Assembly (NCBI RefSeq): GCF_008107695.1 | Contig: NZ_VIRG01000070.1 | Coordinates: 1,550,001-1,614,000 of the forward strand | Length of the DNA: 64,000 nt | Reading direction: 5' to 3' | Source: Stappia sp. BW2 | Lineage (GTDB): Bacteria > Pseudomonadota > Alphaproteobacteria > Rhizobiales > Stappiaceae | Shown: piece after piece, positions 52,222 to 62,000 of the stretch | Numbering within the stretch: position 1 is the first letter of the stretch | How the letters are laid out: each line of letters starts with the position of its first letter | The notes under the pieces: model-generated | What the model saw: the letters and a program-made list of their open reading frames with translations, nothing else | Databases searched by the model: none | What the model was told of the DNA's origin: nothing | Made by a program: the position numbers and the translations under genes

Positions 52222-53256
52222 ATGTCTGTGTCCGCTTCTGTTGTCGATGCAATCGGGAACACGCCCCTAATACGCCTGAAAGCGTTGTCCGAGGAAACGG
52301 GGTGCGAAATTCTCGGAAAGGCCGAGTTCATGAACCCCGGTCAATCGGTCAAGGACCGCCCTGCCCGTCAGATGATTCTCGAAGCCGAGGCCCGTGGAGA
52401 CCTGAAACCTGGCGGTGTGATTGTTGAAGGCACGGCCGGCAACACAGGCATTGGCCTGGCGCTTGTTGCCAGTGCGCGCGGTTACCGGACCGTGATTGTC
52501 ATTCCAGAAACGCAGAGCCAGGAAAAGAAGGACATGCTGCGCCTGTGCGGTGCCGAGCTTGTCGAAGTTCCAGCCAAGCCTTTTTCCGATCCAAACAACT
52601 ACCAGCACGTTGCCCGCCGTCTTGCAGAAGACATGGCGCGCACGGAGCCCAACGGCGTCATCTTCGCTGACCAGTGGAACAACCTGGACAACCGGAAAGC
52701 CCATTTCGTTACGACTGGTCCTGAAATCATGGCGCAAACGGGCGGGCGTGTTGATGGCTTCATCTGCGCTGTCGGCTCCGGCGGCACGCTGGCCGGTGTT
52801 TCTACCCACCTTCAGGAAAACAAGCCCGGCATTGTGATTGGCTGTGCCGACCCGCGCGGTGCTGCGATGCAATCGCTTTTCACGACCGGCAAGGCAGTTG
52901 CTTCCGAAGGTGGTTCGGTTTCCGAAGGCATCGGACTGGGCCGCAGCACACCGATTGTCGGCGATCTCAAAATCGATCACGCCTACACCATTCCCGATGA
53001 GGAGGCCCTGCCACTGGTCTTCGACCTTGCCGAGAAGGAAGGTCTCCTGCTGGGAGGTTCTTCAGCAATCAACATTGCAGGTGCACGACGCCTTGCGCGC
53101 GAACTCGGCCCGGGAAAAACCATCGTGACCATCCTGTGTGACCACGGATCGCGCTATCAGTCGAAGCTCTATAATGCGGACTTCCTCAGATCGAAAAACC
53201 TGCCTGTTCCCGACTGGCTGGAACGAAAGGTCACGATCCAGCCTCCGTTTGCCTGA
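52222..53256 (+). CDS. cysK: Cysteine synthase
   Basis: PLP enzyme that makes cysteine from O-acetylserine and sulfide. The 344 residues have IGNTPLIRLKALSEETGCEI, the PLP lysine in NPGQSVKDRPA (about 43), EGTAGNTGIGLALVA, AVGSGGTLAGVS and LLGGSSAINIAGA. It is slightly longer than the E. coli enzyme, with a C-terminal YNADFLRSKNLP typical of the alphaproteobacterial form. Followed by cls after 28 bases. Confidence 0.93.
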   Translation: MSVSASVVDAIGNTPLIRLKALSEETGCEILGKAEFMNPGQSVKDRPARQMILEAEARGDLKPGGVIVEGTAGNTGIGLALVASARGYRTVIVIPETQSQEKKDMLRLCGAELVEVPAKPFSDPNNYQHVARRLAEDMARTEPNGVIFADQWNNLDNRKAHFVTTGPEIMAQTGGRVDGFICAVGSGGTLAGVSTHLQENKPGIVIGCADPRGAAMQSLFTTGKAVASEGGSVSEGIGLGRSTPIVGDLKIDHAYTIPDEEALPLVFDLAEKEGLLLGGSSAINIAGARRLARELGPGKTIVTILCDHGSRYQSKLYNADFLRSKNLPVPDWLERKVTIQPPFA

Positions 53257-53284
53257 TTTATCGAAACCGGGGGTATGACATTTC

Positions 53285-54799
53285 ATGAGTTCGCAAGAAC
53301 AAGCACTGGCACAAGGTGGCAATGCCGCGGAAGCGGTCATCCACGATGCCGTCACCGACGCCGGTGTTCTGGATGTCATGGCAAACAATCTCGGACTGGT
53401 CGCGGCCTTTGTCGCGATCATGTATATGACCGCAGGTATCTGCGCTGTCCGTGAAGTAATGAACTCCAGGACCTCCCAGGGGTCTGTTGCCTGGTTGCTG
53501 TCCCTGTTTTTCATGCCGTATCTCACGGTTCCACTCTATTTCGTATTCGGTTGGCGGTCTTTTTCCGACTACGAGAAGATCCAGGCGACCCTTGGCCGGG
53601 CAGAGCGTGCCAGGCGTGCCGACGAACTGGGCCTGACCGATCACGCAGAAACAAGGGACTGGCCCGTTCTGTCCCGCGTTGCCGGTGTGCCCTTCATGGC
53701 CGGCAACAAGGCGGATCTTCTAATCGATGGCGATGCTACCTTTGGTGCCATTAAGGATGAGATTGCAAAGGCCAGAAACGTCATCTTCTTTCAGTTCTTC
53801 GCCGTTCACGACGACGAACTGGGACGTGAAATGGCCGACGCCCTGATCGCGCGAGCCAAGGACGGCATCAAGGTCTATTTTCTGTACGACGATGTCGGTA
53901 GCCATTCCCTTTCGAAGGACTATCTGGCCCGCCTGAAGGCTGCCGGCGTCAGGGTTTGCGGGTTCAATGAAAACCACAAATTCCTGCGTCTTCTCGGACC
54001 GATGCGCCTGAATTATCGCAATCACCGCAAGCTGGTTGTCGTTGACTACCAGGTGACCTTTGTCGGTGGACACAATGTTGCGGACCAGTATGTGGGCCGG
54101 GACAGTTGGTTCGGGCACTGGCGCGATACGCATGTACGCGTCGCAGGCCCGGCCGCCGTTGCCTGCGCGCTGTCCTTCGTGGAAGACTGGTTGTGGGCAA
54201 GTGGCGAACGCATCGACCTGCCCCAGGTCGGCGAGATCCCGATGCCGGGCGACGAAGCCGTGCTGGTCATGCCAACCGGGCCGGCAGACAAGCTTGAGGA
54301 ATGTGCGCTAGCCTTTGTAGAAACGGCTGCCCGCGCACGCAAAAGGCTCTGGATCACGACACCCTATCTGGTGCCCTCTCTCGACATCCAGACGGCTCTG
54401 TGTTCAGCGGCCATGCGTGGTGTGGACGTACGTGTTCTGATGCCGGAAAAGCGGGACCATTGGACTGTCTGGCTGGCAAGCCACGCCTATGAGGACACCT
54501 TGGTGCAGCGCGGGGTTAAGGTTTACCGCTACATCGATGGCTTCCTGCACCAGAAAGTCACGCTCATGGACGATGAACTCGTTTCCATCGGCACGGTGAA
54601 TTTTGACAACAGGTCATTCCAGATCAATTTTGAACTGACCCTCTGGTTCACTCATCCACGTACGATCAGCAATGTTGAACGCATGCTGGAGACTGACTTC
54701 CAGAACTCACGTCTAACCTGGCCCGACGCGTTTCAGTCGCGCAGCTATGTGTTCCGTGTCTTGGCCCAGGGTGCCCGGCTGTTGTCTCCGATCCTTTAA
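53285..54799 (+). CDS. cls: Cardiolipin synthase
   Basis: Phospholipase D superfamily enzyme that joins two phosphatidylglycerols at the inner membrane. The 504-residue protein has two N-terminal membrane helices (about 35-60 and 65-85) and two HKD motifs: HRKLVVVD (about 247) and HQKVTLMD (about 422). Length and order are standard. It follows cysK closely and may share its transcript. Confidence 0.93.
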   Translation: MSSQEQALAQGGNAAEAVIHDAVTDAGVLDVMANNLGLVAAFVAIMYMTAGICAVREVMNSRTSQGSVAWLLSLFFMPYLTVPLYFVFGWRSFSDYEKIQATLGRAERARRADELGLTDHAETRDWPVLSRVAGVPFMAGNKADLLIDGDATFGAIKDEIAKARNVIFFQFFAVHDDELGREMADALIARAKDGIKVYFLYDDVGSHSLSKDYLARLKAAGVRVCGFNENHKFLRLLGPMRLNYRNHRKLVVVDYQVTFVGGHNVADQYVGRDSWFGHWRDTHVRVAGPAAVACALSFVEDWLWASGERIDLPQVGEIPMPGDEAVLVMPTGPADKLEECALAFVETAARARKRLWITTPYLVPSLDIQTALCSAAMRGVDVRVLMPEKRDHWTVWLASHAYEDTLVQRGVKVYRYIDGFLHQKVTLMDDELVSIGTVNFDNRSFQINFELTLWFTHPRTISNVERMLETDFQNSRLTWPDAFQSRSYVFRVLAQGARLLSPIL

Positions 54800-55005
54800 A
54801 AAGACCAAACCAACTGACATCGGACGTAGGGCCGTTGGACATTTAACTGTTGCTGCTGATTTTTTCGCGCGCTCAATCCCGAGGATTGAATTTGGTCCTT
54901 TGAAATCAGTCATGGAGCAGTTTGCAGGCGGCTGGTCAGAGCTGGTGCCGCAGAGGCGAATGATCTAAACATCTGTCAGACCACCTTCACCGGCACTTGC
55001 AAACC

Positions 55006-55650
55006 ATGACTTACGTACCTGACGACACGACCCTGCTTGCCTTCACAGCCGCGGCGCTGGTTCTGGCGCTAACACCCGGACCAGACATGACGTTGTTCAT
55101 GAGCAAGACGCTGACGCAAGGGCGCCGCGCCGGGTTAGCCGCAGTGTTGGGAGCCACCTGCGGATTGATCCTGCACACAGTGCTCGCTGCCATCGGTGTT
55201 TCGGCCCTTCTTTCAGCCTCAACGCTTGCATTTACGGTGCTGAAAATCGTTGGCGCCGTGTACCTGATCTGGCTGGCGGTCCAGGCTGTCAGAAATGGGT
55301 CAAGCCTTGCGCTGCAAGCAGCTTCCGCGAAGCGACAGCCGTTTCACCGGGTTTGGCTTCAGGCGCTTGGGATCAACATTCTAAATCCCAAGATCGTTCT
55401 GTTCTTCGTGACCTTCCTGCCTCAATTCGTTAGCGCATCCGATCCGAATGCGACGGGAAAGCTCATGTTCCTCGGGTTTTACTTCGTTGCGCTGGGCATG
55501 CCGATCTGCATCGCGATGGTTCTTTGCGCCAGCGCCTTTGCTCGTTTCCTGAAAAACTCGCCCAAATTCATGCGCGCCTTCGACTGGGCCTTTGCCGGCA
55601 TCATGGGAACCTTCGCCTTGAAGCTTCTTGTGGCCAAGGCAAACAACTGA
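55006..55650 (+). CDS. LysE/RhtB family exporter
   Basis: Inner membrane exporter of amino acids or related metabolites, 214 residues, with about six hydrophobic helices. The signature ALTPGPDMTLFMSKTLTQGRRAGL (split here as ALTPGPDM and GRRAGLAAVLGA) is at about 20-50 and INILNPKIVLFFVTFLPQF is near 120. The ATG at 55006 is used; a TTG three codons earlier is less likely. Substrate cannot be predicted. Confidence 0.88.
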   Translation: MTYVPDDTTLLAFTAAALVLALTPGPDMTLFMSKTLTQGRRAGLAAVLGATCGLILHTVLAAIGVSALLSASTLAFTVLKIVGAVYLIWLAVQAVRNGSSLALQAASAKRQPFHRVWLQALGINILNPKIVLFFVTFLPQFVSASDPNATGKLMFLGFYFVALGMPICIAMVLCASAFARFLKNSPKFMRAFDWAFAGIMGTFALKLLVAKANN

Positions 55651-55708
55651 TCCGGCAGCTTGTTGCGTTTCGTCGTCTCCTCTGACGGGCTAACCCGTGC
55701 TGAATTTA

Positions 55709-56770
55709 CTAGCGGGCCAGCAACTCCCTGAGACCTGCAGGTGTGACTTGAGCCATCATGCGAAAATCCCGACTCATGTGATGCCGATCTGAATAGGAAG
55801 CCTGGTAGGCTACATCATCCAGGCAGCAGTTGCCGGACGCCAAAAGGCGCGTTGCCTTGCGCAAACGGACGAAACGCACCAGCCTGGCATAGCCCAACCC
55901 TGCCTCCGTCAACCGGCGTGAAAGGCTTCTCGGAGACAATCCGAGTTCAGCGGCTGTCGACATCAAACCGGGGTGCTCTCCCTCGGACCTTTCAAGGCTG
56001 CCGACAACCCGCACCAGAAGACGGTTCCCCCGAGCGCCCGATTGACTGTTCAACAGGTGGCCAAACGAAAGGCTGCGAGCAGGTGGCACCAACCCGACGT
56101 CGCTTTTGAGGCCGGTTGTCTCTTCTGAAAGAACGATCAGGATATCGCTATCGAAGTCAATTTGGTCTCCCAGAAAGGTGCCGAACCGGTAAATCGGATA
56201 GGAAGCGCCACCGCGTGTTATCGACCAGATACCCTGAATATGCGCGCCGGCACTTTCCAGCGTTCCCGTCGCAACCCCTGCCAGCATTGCCGGCCCGAAG
56301 GGTTTCTGGTTGGCTGGGCGCACCTTGTAGGGAGACAGGACCAGTGAATTGTGCTGATCAGCGACAATAAATTCCTGTCTGGGGCAGCTCTCCTGAAACC
56401 GTATGGACGACTGCAACGCCAGAACACCCGACCATCTTTGGACCAGGGCTGAAACACTTGGTGCACTTGTCAGAAGATGACTGATCACATCGAACCCGGC
56501 AGGCCGCCCGAGCGCACGAGCCAGATCGAAGATCACACCGCATCCGCGTGCGTCATTCAGCATGCCGATGCGAGACAACGTATCCTTGCCATGGTCGTCC
56601 CGCAGAGAGCACTTTTCATAAACATCCGGAAACCGTGTCTCGGCCTGGCGTGCGAAATGGTCCAGCCACCAGTTCCAATAGGCAGAATAAGCTTCGCCGA
56701 GCGGCTCGTTGACGCGCTGGTTTCCCGCAGATTTGCGGTTCACGGGGACAATTTTGGCGTCGATATTCAC
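55709..56770 (-). CDS. AraC family transcriptional regulator
   Basis: A 353-residue regulator with an N-terminal AraC-type ligand domain (FDVISHLLTSAPSVSALVQRW...) and a C-terminal double HTH domain (STAAELGLSPRSLSRRLTEAGLGYARLVRFVRL and a second helix set ending DDVAYQASYSDRHHMSRDF, each partly quoted). Convergent with the LysE-type gene and separate from the next gene. Target genes are not evident; the exporter is a candidate. Confidence 0.88.
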   Translation of the reverse strand: MNIDAKIVPVNRKSAGNQRVNEPLGEAYSAYWNWWLDHFARQAETRFPDVYEKCSLRDDHGKDTLSRIGMLNDARGCGVIFDLARALGRPAGFDVISHLLTSAPSVSALVQRWSGVLALQSSIRFQESCPRQEFIVADQHNSLVLSPYKVRPANQKPFGPAMLAGVATGTLESAGAHIQGIWSITRGGASYPIYRFGTFLGDQIDFDSDILIVLSEETTGLKSDVGLVPPARSLSFGHLLNSQSGARGNRLLVRVVGSLERSEGEHPGLMSTAAELGLSPRSLSRRLTEAGLGYARLVRFVRLRKATRLLASGNCCLDDVAYQASYSDRHHMSRDFRMMAQVTPAGLRELLAR

Positions 56771-56861
56771 AGGCCTTCTTTCGACCGCGTTGCAGGATGC
56801 TAGGTGCCCTCAAACGAAACCAAGGGTTTAGGGTAAATGCAAGCATCGAAATGGAGGGAAC

Positions 56862-57287
56862 ATGCGCACATTGAGAACTGGTCTGCCGGGGTTATCCTTC
56901 CTATTGCTGACCACACTGTCCGCGACCACTTCCGCGCTTGCCGATCCGGCCAACCTGACAGTGGCTGAAATCGACGAGATGATGTCGGGTAACTCCATCC
57001 ACGGGTTCTTTCCAGACGGCGTCACGGCCTACAGGCAGAACAACCACGCCGATGGCATTGCTGTTGTTGTCGTCAAGGGCGACAAGATCCGGAACATTCC
57101 GTGGGAGGCTGTCGAAATAGACGGGACGGGACACTATTGCGAAGACTGGAGCGGCGATGGCTGGGGCAAGCTCTGTTTCACGGTGACGCGGGAGGACCCG
57201 GCCAAACCGGTTTTCACCAATGCCAAGGGCAAGTCAAACAGCCAGAACTGGACCAAAGGCTTTGTCGACCTGAATTTTGCTGACTGA
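56862..57287 (+). CDS. Small exported protein of unknown function
   Basis: A 141-residue product with a signal peptide (hydrophobic GLSFLLLTTLSATT, cleavage after ALA) and a mature part starting LTVAEIDEMMSGNSIHGFFP. Two cysteines (GHYCEDW and GKLCFTV) could form a disulfide. The pattern loosely resembles the DUF995 family of exported alphaproteobacterial proteins, which is uncertain. A terminator follows at 57308. Confidence 0.75.
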   Translation: MRTLRTGLPGLSFLLLTTLSATTSALADPANLTVAEIDEMMSGNSIHGFFPDGVTAYRQNNHADGIAVVVVKGDKIRNIPWEAVEIDGTGHYCEDWSGDGWGKLCFTVTREDPAKPVFTNAKGKSNSQNWTKGFVDLNFAD

Positions 57288-57307
57288 TTTTTCTTTCACT
57301 TAAGAAC

Positions 57308-57346
57308 GACGCCCGCAATCCGGCCGGATTGCGGGCGTTGGTTTTT
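57308..57346 (+). terminator. Intrinsic terminator
   Basis: A 13-bp stem (ACGCCCGCAATCC / GGATTGCGGGCGT) with a GGCC loop followed by TGGTTTTTC, 20 bases after the exported-protein stop. Confidence 0.9.
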
Positions 57347-57430
57347 CAAGCCCTGGTGAACGTCAAATAGACCTTGCGCGAAAGGCGTTTCGTTGATCAA
57401 TTCAACGCTCTTAAGTCCAGGGAGTTCAAG

Positions 57431-58147
57431 ATGACCACGCCACTGTTTCGCGACGACGCCTACCTCAGAACTTGTGAAGCTGAAGTGGTCGGCGTGAACG
57501 AGCGGGGCGGTATCTTGCTGGATAGAACGGTGTTTTACGCCACTGGCGGTGGACAACCCGGGGACAGCGGCACCCTTGAACTGGAAGACGGCACAAAACT
57601 TGTGATTGCTACCGCTGTTTATGAAGAGGACAAGAAAACAATCGTCCATGTGCCGTCCGAAGGGCAAAGCCTGCCCAGCCCCGGTGCCCTTGTGACCGCC
57701 CATATTGACTGGGCAAGGCGTTACCGGCTGATGCGCATGCATACGGCGCTGCATCTTTTGTCCGTGGCCCTGCCCTATCCCGTTACCGGTGGCCAGATTG
57801 GAGATCCTGAAGGACGGCTCGATTTCGACATGGGTAACGAGACGATCGACCGGGAAGAGCTTGTCGAGCAGCTCAACGCACTCGCTTCAGGAGATCATGA
57901 GGTCACCACCCAATGGATCACGGACGAAGAACTCGACGCCAATCCGGGCCTGGTCAAAACCATGTCGGTCAAGCCGCCGCGCGGGTCAGGCAAGGTGAGA
58001 CTAGTCAGGATCGGTGGCGATGTTGACTTGCAGCCTTGCGGCGGAACACATGTGACCAGGACATCCGAAATCGGCGCGCTCGAACTTGGAAAGATCGAAA
58101 AAAAGGGAAAGCAGAACAGGCGCGTTCGAATTCGTCTGACGGATTGA
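57431..58147 (+). CDS. Alanyl-tRNA editing protein (AlaX type)
   Basis: Free-standing editing hydrolase that removes serine or glycine from mischarged tRNA-Ala. The 238 residues contain the zinc motif HTALHLL (HxxxH, about 106) and CGGTH (about 203), after an N-terminal barrel with TVFYATGGGQPGD. The size fits the AlaX-M class. The ATG at 57431 has AGGGAG upstream; an earlier start at 57374 is not supported. Confidence 0.9.
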   Translation: MTTPLFRDDAYLRTCEAEVVGVNERGGILLDRTVFYATGGGQPGDSGTLELEDGTKLVIATAVYEEDKKTIVHVPSEGQSLPSPGALVTAHIDWARRYRLMRMHTALHLLSVALPYPVTGGQIGDPEGRLDFDMGNETIDREELVEQLNALASGDHEVTTQWITDEELDANPGLVKTMSVKPPRGSGKVRLVRIGGDVDLQPCGGTHVTRTSEIGALELGKIEKKGKQNRRVRIRLTD

Positions 58148-58173
58148 CCGAATGAACGAATGGAGTGGTAAGC

Positions 58174-58647
58174 ATGAAACTCTCAGGTAGCTGTCGGTGC
58201 GGTGCTGTTTCCTTCGAAGTAGAAAGCAAAACACCCTACCCGTTCATGCGGTGCTACTGCTCGATCTGCCGCAAGACAGGCGGCAGTGGAGGTTATGCCA
58301 TCAACCTCATGGGAGAGGCAGGCAGCCTGAAAGTGATGGGTGCGGAAACGAAGGCGACCTACAACGCCGTCATCGATGGCGAAACCAGCCCCGCGGAACG
58401 TCATTTCTGCAAGGCCTGCGGTTCTCATCTTTGGGTCAGCGACCCGCGTTGGCCAGAGCTTGTGCATCCACACGCTGGCGCCGTCGATAGCCCCTTGCCA
58501 ACACCGCCGGAGATTGTCCATATCATGTTGGCGTACAAGCCTGACTGGATAGAGGTGCCGAACGGTCCCGGACATGTTCATTTCCAGAACTATCCGGACC
58601 TATCCATCGAAGACTGGCACAAGTCAAAAGGCTTGCTGGAGACCTAA
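58174..58647 (+). CDS. GFA family zinc-binding protein
   Basis: A 157-residue protein of the glutathione-dependent formaldehyde-activating enzyme family. It has the zinc ligands in GSCRCGAVSFEV, RCYCSICRKTGGS and FCKACGSHLWV. Most members have no proven substrate and few act on formaldehyde. GGAG precedes the ATG by 10 bases. Same strand as alaX (26 bases upstream) and sseA (9 bases downstream), so a small operon is likely. Confidence 0.9.
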   Translation: MKLSGSCRCGAVSFEVESKTPYPFMRCYCSICRKTGGSGGYAINLMGEAGSLKVMGAETKATYNAVIDGETSPAERHFCKACGSHLWVSDPRWPELVHPHAGAVDSPLPTPPEIVHIMLAYKPDWIEVPNGPGHVHFQNYPDLSIEDWHKSKGLLET

Positions 58648-58656
58648 GGAGACCCA

Positions 58657-59502
58657 ATGACCGACCATCCTCTCGTATCGACCCAATGGCTGGACGATCA
58701 TCTCTCCTCGCCCGATCTGATTGTGATCAATGCCTGGATGCCGCCAGTAACGCATCCGGACGCTCCCGCCGTTTATCCGAATGCCCATATTCCCGGCGCG
58801 GTCTTTTTCGATGTCAACGAAGTTTGTGACAAGGACACGGACCTGCCGCATATGCTGCCTGCTCCGCACGTGTTTTCATCGACCATGCGGAAAATGGGTA
58901 TAGGGGATGGCCAGACACTCGTCGTCTATGACGATTTCGGTTTCTATTCCGCGCCGCGCGTCTGGTGGACCCTGCGCAGCATGGGGGCCGAGCGGGTTTA
59001 TGTCCTTGATGGAGGATTTCCCAAATGGCGCGCAGAAGGCCGGGCATTCAACGATGACACGCCCCGCCGGGTACAAAGCCATTTTTCTTCCCGACTGAAC
59101 CACGGCGCGGTGGCGGACCTAGCTCAGATCCGTTCTACAATTGAAAACGGATCACGCCAGATCCTGGATGCCCGATCCGCCGAACGGTTTGCCGGAGAAG
59201 CTCCCGAACCCCGCCCGGGCCTTCGATCAGGACACATGCCAACTGCCCTCAACCTGCCCTTTACCCAGCTCATTGCCGAGAACGGGACTTTCTTGCCTAA
59301 GGAAGACCTGGCAAAGGCCTTTCAGGACGCGGGAGTGGATCTTGAAAAGCCCGTTACAACGACTTGCGGTTCGGGCGTCACTGCAGCAATCCTGACACTG
59401 GCCCTCACCGTGCTGGGAGTACGTGATCTTGCTTTGTACGATGGCTCCTGGGCGGAATGGGGAAGCCGGGACGACACGGATGTCGTCACCGATACGGAAT
59501 AA
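58657..59502 (+). CDS. sseA: 3-mercaptopyruvate sulfurtransferase
   Basis: Two-domain rhodanese of 281 residues that transfers sulfur from 3-mercaptopyruvate to an acceptor. The N-terminal domain starts LVSTQWLDDHL and has AHIPGAVFFDV; the C-terminal domain has GHMPTALNLPF and the active-site loop CGSGVTA (Cys about 242), the mercaptopyruvate form and not the thiosulfate form. Follows the GFA gene directly. Confidence 0.93.
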   Translation: MTDHPLVSTQWLDDHLSSPDLIVINAWMPPVTHPDAPAVYPNAHIPGAVFFDVNEVCDKDTDLPHMLPAPHVFSSTMRKMGIGDGQTLVVYDDFGFYSAPRVWWTLRSMGAERVYVLDGGFPKWRAEGRAFNDDTPRRVQSHFSSRLNHGAVADLAQIRSTIENGSRQILDARSAERFAGEAPEPRPGLRSGHMPTALNLPFTQLIAENGTFLPKEDLAKAFQDAGVDLEKPVTTTCGSGVTAAILTLALTVLGVRDLALYDGSWAEWGSRDDTDVVTDTE

Positions 59503-59518
59503 CCCCAGACGGTTTTTT

Positions 59519-60859
59519 TCAGGTTCCGGTTTTCAAGGTCTCGAAGAAGTCACGGATCTCATCTGAAATCGAATTGGTGCTCGATGACATTCTGCCCGAC
59601 GCCGTCATCAGACTGTCGGCGGCCTGATCTGTGGCATTGATCGCTTGTTCGACCCCGTTGATGTTCTCATCAAGAGACTGCGTACCGGAAGCCACTGTCT
59701 GGATACTGTGCGAGATTTCCTGCGTCGCAGCCCCCTGCTCTTCAATGGCGGCTGCAATGGAGGAGGTCATTTCATCTAGCTGTTTCACCACTTCGGAAAT
59801 TGACTGGATGGACGCAACCGCATTGTCGGTCGAGCTCTGAATCTCGTTCACTTGCAGGCTGATTTCTTCCGTTGCCTTCGCGGTCTGCTCCGCCAGGGTT
59901 TTCACCTCGCTGGCGACCACCGCGAAGCCCTTCCCCGCATCACCGGCACGCGCAGCCTCAATCGTGGCGTTGAGAGCCAGAAGGTTGGTCTGCTCGGCAA
60001 TTGCCTGGATAAGCCCGATCACATCGCCAATCTTCTGCGCAGCGCCAGCCAGGCTTGCCACCTGAAGGCTCGACTGTTCGGTTCCTCCAGCTGCCTGGCT
60101 TGCAATACGGGATGCCCCCGCAATCTGTTTGGAAATTTCCTGGATAGAACTGGAGAGCTCTTCCGTCGCCGACGCAACCGTCTGCACGCTCACGCTGGAG
60201 TCTTTCGAGACATGGCCGGCATTTTCAACCTGGCTTCTCGCGGTCTGCGATACGTTCGTCAGATTTTCCGCTTCCCCTGCGACACTGCGCGCGCCGTCTT
60301 CAACATCTGCAAGCGGCTTCTGGACATTGAGCTGAAATTTCTCAATGGCTTTGTTCAACCGTTCCGTTTGTGCGGCGCGTTCCAGAAGGAGCTGTTCTTC
60401 ATAAGTCGAAATCGCGAGGTCCATGTCCAGGAAAACAGCGGCCGTGACATCGTTTAACAGAACAGCGAGGTTTTGAAATGTCCGCCTGTATTTGCGAGTC
60501 AAATGCGCTTGCAGGTGACGCAGGACATACAGGTAACCAGCGATGTACCAGCGCGGCTCCAGACCAATGCGACAATGAACATGTCCGATCTGATTGATGC
60601 TTTGCTGATAGCCCTCATCGAAGCCGGATGTGAACAGCTTCTTCCAATGCCCCTTTTGCGCTGAAACCAACCGAGGCTGATGTGTCCCGACAAGAGCTGC
60701 AAGGTTCGGCTGGGTCTTGATGTGCTCATAGAACCCTGCCAACACATCGTCCAACACCGGCTCGATCACCGGCCAGAGCTTTTTGAGGCTCTCGATCGTC
60801 GCTTCATCGATCTGGGCGAATTTTAAACGGGTCTGAAAATCGTATTCCTGGTCGCTCAT
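59519..60859 (-). CDS. Globin-coupled methyl-accepting chemotaxis protein
   Basis: A 446-residue soluble oxygen sensor. The N-terminal globin domain (about 1-165) has GHVHCRIGLEPRWYIAGY, with the proximal heme His typical of globin-coupled sensors. The C-terminal methyl-accepting domain has the hairpin tip AIAEQTNLLALNATIEAARAG (about 285, quoted in part) and coiled coils on both sides. No membrane helices are present. Likely signals to CheA in aerotaxis, HemAT-like. Confidence 0.92.
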   Translation of the reverse strand: MSDQEYDFQTRLKFAQIDEATIESLKKLWPVIEPVLDDVLAGFYEHIKTQPNLAALVGTHQPRLVSAQKGHWKKLFTSGFDEGYQQSINQIGHVHCRIGLEPRWYIAGYLYVLRHLQAHLTRKYRRTFQNLAVLLNDVTAAVFLDMDLAISTYEEQLLLERAAQTERLNKAIEKFQLNVQKPLADVEDGARSVAGEAENLTNVSQTARSQVENAGHVSKDSSVSVQTVASATEELSSSIQEISKQIAGASRIASQAAGGTEQSSLQVASLAGAAQKIGDVIGLIQAIAEQTNLLALNATIEAARAGDAGKGFAVVASEVKTLAEQTAKATEEISLQVNEIQSSTDNAVASIQSISEVVKQLDEMTSSIAAAIEEQGAATQEISHSIQTVASGTQSLDENINGVEQAINATDQAADSLMTASGRMSSSTNSISDEIRDFFETLKTGT

Positions 60860-61141
60860 GGCAATTTACCTTGATAAGAACTGACCCAACGTCTCCTACA
60901 ATTATAAAAAAACCATAAATTGTATTTTTACGTACGACATAGTGACAATGCCTCACCGAACCACGAACATTGATGCCTCAGAAATACTGACAACACCGCA
61001 GGATTTTGCGGTTTATTCCCGAAACGATAGCCGTCGGTGAATCTTCCAAAGGCGAATAACAAATACAACCCCAAAAAGAGAATCACCCGGTATTGACCGA
61101 ATCGCGGTCCCAAAAATGGCAGTTCGGTTACCTGGTCCAGG

Positions 61142-61915
61142 TCAAACTTTCATCCCGTCAGCCCTTTTTCGCGATGTCTCAAGATTAATCAGGAAGTCCG
61201 CTCGCGTTCCGGGCAGGTGATGACCGGGCCAAATTTCCAGGGCATCGGCAAGATTGCCTTTTGGATGTCGTAAGGAGATGTCTTCGCGAACCTCCCGAGT
61301 AAACCTACGCTGCCCCAATCCAAATACGTCGCACATTGCCCCACGAGAAAGAAGGTGCGCTTCTGCACCGTAGGTTCTTTCAGAAACGTAGCCGTTGAGA
61401 TGTAGGCCGATGGCATCGGCAATCCGACGGACCCTGGCTCGGTCGTGTCCCTTGCCAGTCAGGTGATGATGGCAGCGTTCGACCCCATGAACGACGAAAC
61501 AACAATCCCCGGGCTCGCTGGTGCGGCGGAAGGCCAAGCCAACGTCATGCAGTATTGCGGCACAAAAGAGAATTTCCTTGTCCACGGTGAGCTTCCGATA
61601 GCCACCCAGCAAAAGGCCGAAATAATACGTCCGCCAGCTATGTCTCATGAGGACCAGGTTTTGCACCTCGTCAGCGAAGTCAAACGCGTCCCTGGTTAGG
61701 GCCGTGTCAGGTGGCTGCAGCCCTTCCAGGTCTGCGCCGTAGGTGTTGATAAGCCCAAGCTTTGCTTTCAAGGCGTCCAAGGCTTCCAGCATGCCCATCC
61801 GGCCCAGGTTCGAGAGGACTTTCAGTTTTTCAGCTCTGGTCAACCGCCCCTTGCTGAATTCACCCTGTCGTCTTCCCCAGGCGATCGTACCCATGTCTGC
61901 AGCGTTTTCAGGCAT
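61142..61915 (-). CDS. HD-domain hydrolase, cyanamide hydratase-like
   Basis: A 257-residue protein with an HD domain: MRHSWRTYYFG (first His), ILHDVGLAF (His-Asp pair) and VVHGVERCHHHLTG. The HSxRTYY...HD layout resembles the Ddi2/cyanamide hydratase group. The ATG at 61915 (MPENAADMG) is chosen; ATG at 61927 directly abuts GAAGGAG, so spacing favours the later start. It is divergent from a TetR regulator with a shared palindromic operator. Confidence 0.8.
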   Translation of the reverse strand: MPENAADMGTIAWGRRQGEFSKGRLTRAEKLKVLSNLGRMGMLEALDALKAKLGLINTYGADLEGLQPPDTALTRDAFDFADEVQNLVLMRHSWRTYYFGLLLGGYRKLTVDKEILFCAAILHDVGLAFRRTSEPGDCCFVVHGVERCHHHLTGKGHDRARVRRIADAIGLHLNGYVSERTYGAEAHLLSRGAMCDVFGLGQRRFTREVREDISLRHPKGNLADALEIWPGHHLPGTRADFLINLETSRKRADGMKV

Positions 61916-61946
61916 TTCCCGACGCATCTCCTTCTCATTTTTTTTG

Positions 61947-61996
61947 TACCGTATCGCACATAAATAGACATGTCGATGATTATATGCGAAGTGGTA
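61947..61996. promoter_or_regulatory. Inverted repeat operator for the TetR regulator
   Basis: Arms TACCGTATCGCACATA (61947-61962) and TATATGCGAAGTGGTA (61981-61996) match as an inverted repeat at 12 of 16 positions, with 18 bases between. It occupies most of the gap between the two start codons. Confidence 0.6.
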
Positions 61997-62000
61997 TAAA

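Noticed and set aside
60928..61113. Small hydrophobic 61-codon minus-strand frame downstream of the HD gene
   Set aside because: It has one plausible membrane stretch but starts only with TTG, lacks a ribosome site and ends in sequence that does not look like protein.
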